Shown in pieces: positions 31,980 through 32,009 of a stretch of DNA of 32,009 nucleotides. The notes below the pieces were generated by a model, which was not told the DNA's origin, did no database searches, and saw nothing but the letters and a program-made list of their open reading frames with translations. This DNA comes from an uncultured Lachnospiraceae bacterium (GTDB lineage Bacteria > Bacillota > Clostridia > Lachnospirales > Anaerotignaceae), in contig CALWRB010000028.1 of assembly GCA_944383855.1 (NCBI GenBank), positions 1 through 32,009 on the forward strand, in the 5' to 3' direction. The position numbers and the translations under genes are program-made. Each line of letters starts with the position of its first letter. Positions within the stretch are counted from its first letter, which is position 1.

Positions 31980-32009
31980 TGGGCGGAGAAGGATTCGAAC
32001 CTTCGAAGC
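31980..32009 (-). tRNA. 3' end of a tRNA gene (partial)
   Basis: On the minus strand the T arm GAAGG-TTCGAAT-CCTTC and the acceptor strand TCCGCCC plus discriminator A are visible; CCA is not encoded. The anticodon is off the edge. The CTTC before the T arm could belong to a long variable arm, as in tRNA-Tyr, but identity is unproven. Confidence 0.8.

Overview
The window looks like chromosomal core sequence from a Gram-positive, anaerobic member of the Clostridia (Firmicutes). This rests on strong AGGAGG ribosome binding sites before most genes, sigma-A type -35/-10 promoters, a YrzE/TIGR04086 membrane protein next to secD-secF-recJ-apt, the tig-clpP-clpX order, an AddB-type nuclease subunit, a GTG-started trigger factor, and the absence of any outer-membrane gene. 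Genus cannot be set from sequence alone. No transposase, phage gene, CRISPR array or rRNA is visible; most of the window is housekeeping DNA, with small accessory modules at 22.2-22.7 kb, 27.2-29.5 kb and 29.8-32 kb.

Layout. 1-1353: the 5' end of an unknown minus-strand gene and an AI-2E family transporter. 1506-3553: a plus-strand moxR-DUF58 pair with a clear promoter, a structured leader and a bidirectional terminator. 3584-8873: minus-strand TIGR04086, secD-secF (protein export) and recJ-apt (single-strand DNA exonuclease and adenine salvage). 9012-11161: plus-strand PHP-domain phosphoesterase and ADP-ribosylglycohydrolase. 11337-13542: minus-strand lipoprotein with a stalk domain and a small FMN_bind-like membrane protein. 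13692-17105: plus-strand addB without addA. 17171-19655: minus-strand ruvA-ruvB-rhomboid-hypothetical operon. 19794-22085: EamA-family exporter and threonine ammonia-lyase (ilvA). 22277-22737: a small membrane-protein gene that seems to be split by a -1 frameshift. 22899-26331: tig, clpP and clpX (protein folding and quality control). 26527-29739: DUF503 protein, tRNA-Gly, methionine gamma-lyase and its probable LysR regulator, a second identical tRNA-Gly, and tRNA-Phe. 29835-31484: a PadR-controlled three-gene membrane module. 31590-32009: intergenic, hairpin-rich DNA with two related terminators and the 3' end of a further tRNA at the edge.

Working together: ruvAB, recJ and addB serve recombination and repair; secDF and TIGR04086 serve membrane and export; tig-clpP-clpX form a folding/degradation unit; ilvA and the methionine gamma-lyase both release 2-oxobutyrate plus ammonia from amino acids.

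The items most worth a second look are: the -1 frame continuation at an A7 run near 22481; the PadR autoregulatory promoter, in which a 27-bp palindrome abuts a consensus promoter; a textbook LysR box at about -67 of the methionine gamma-lyase promoter; the 78-bp perfect direct repeat (tRNA-Gly) that brackets the mgl-LysR segment; and a possible structured RNA between two terminators at 31758-31944.
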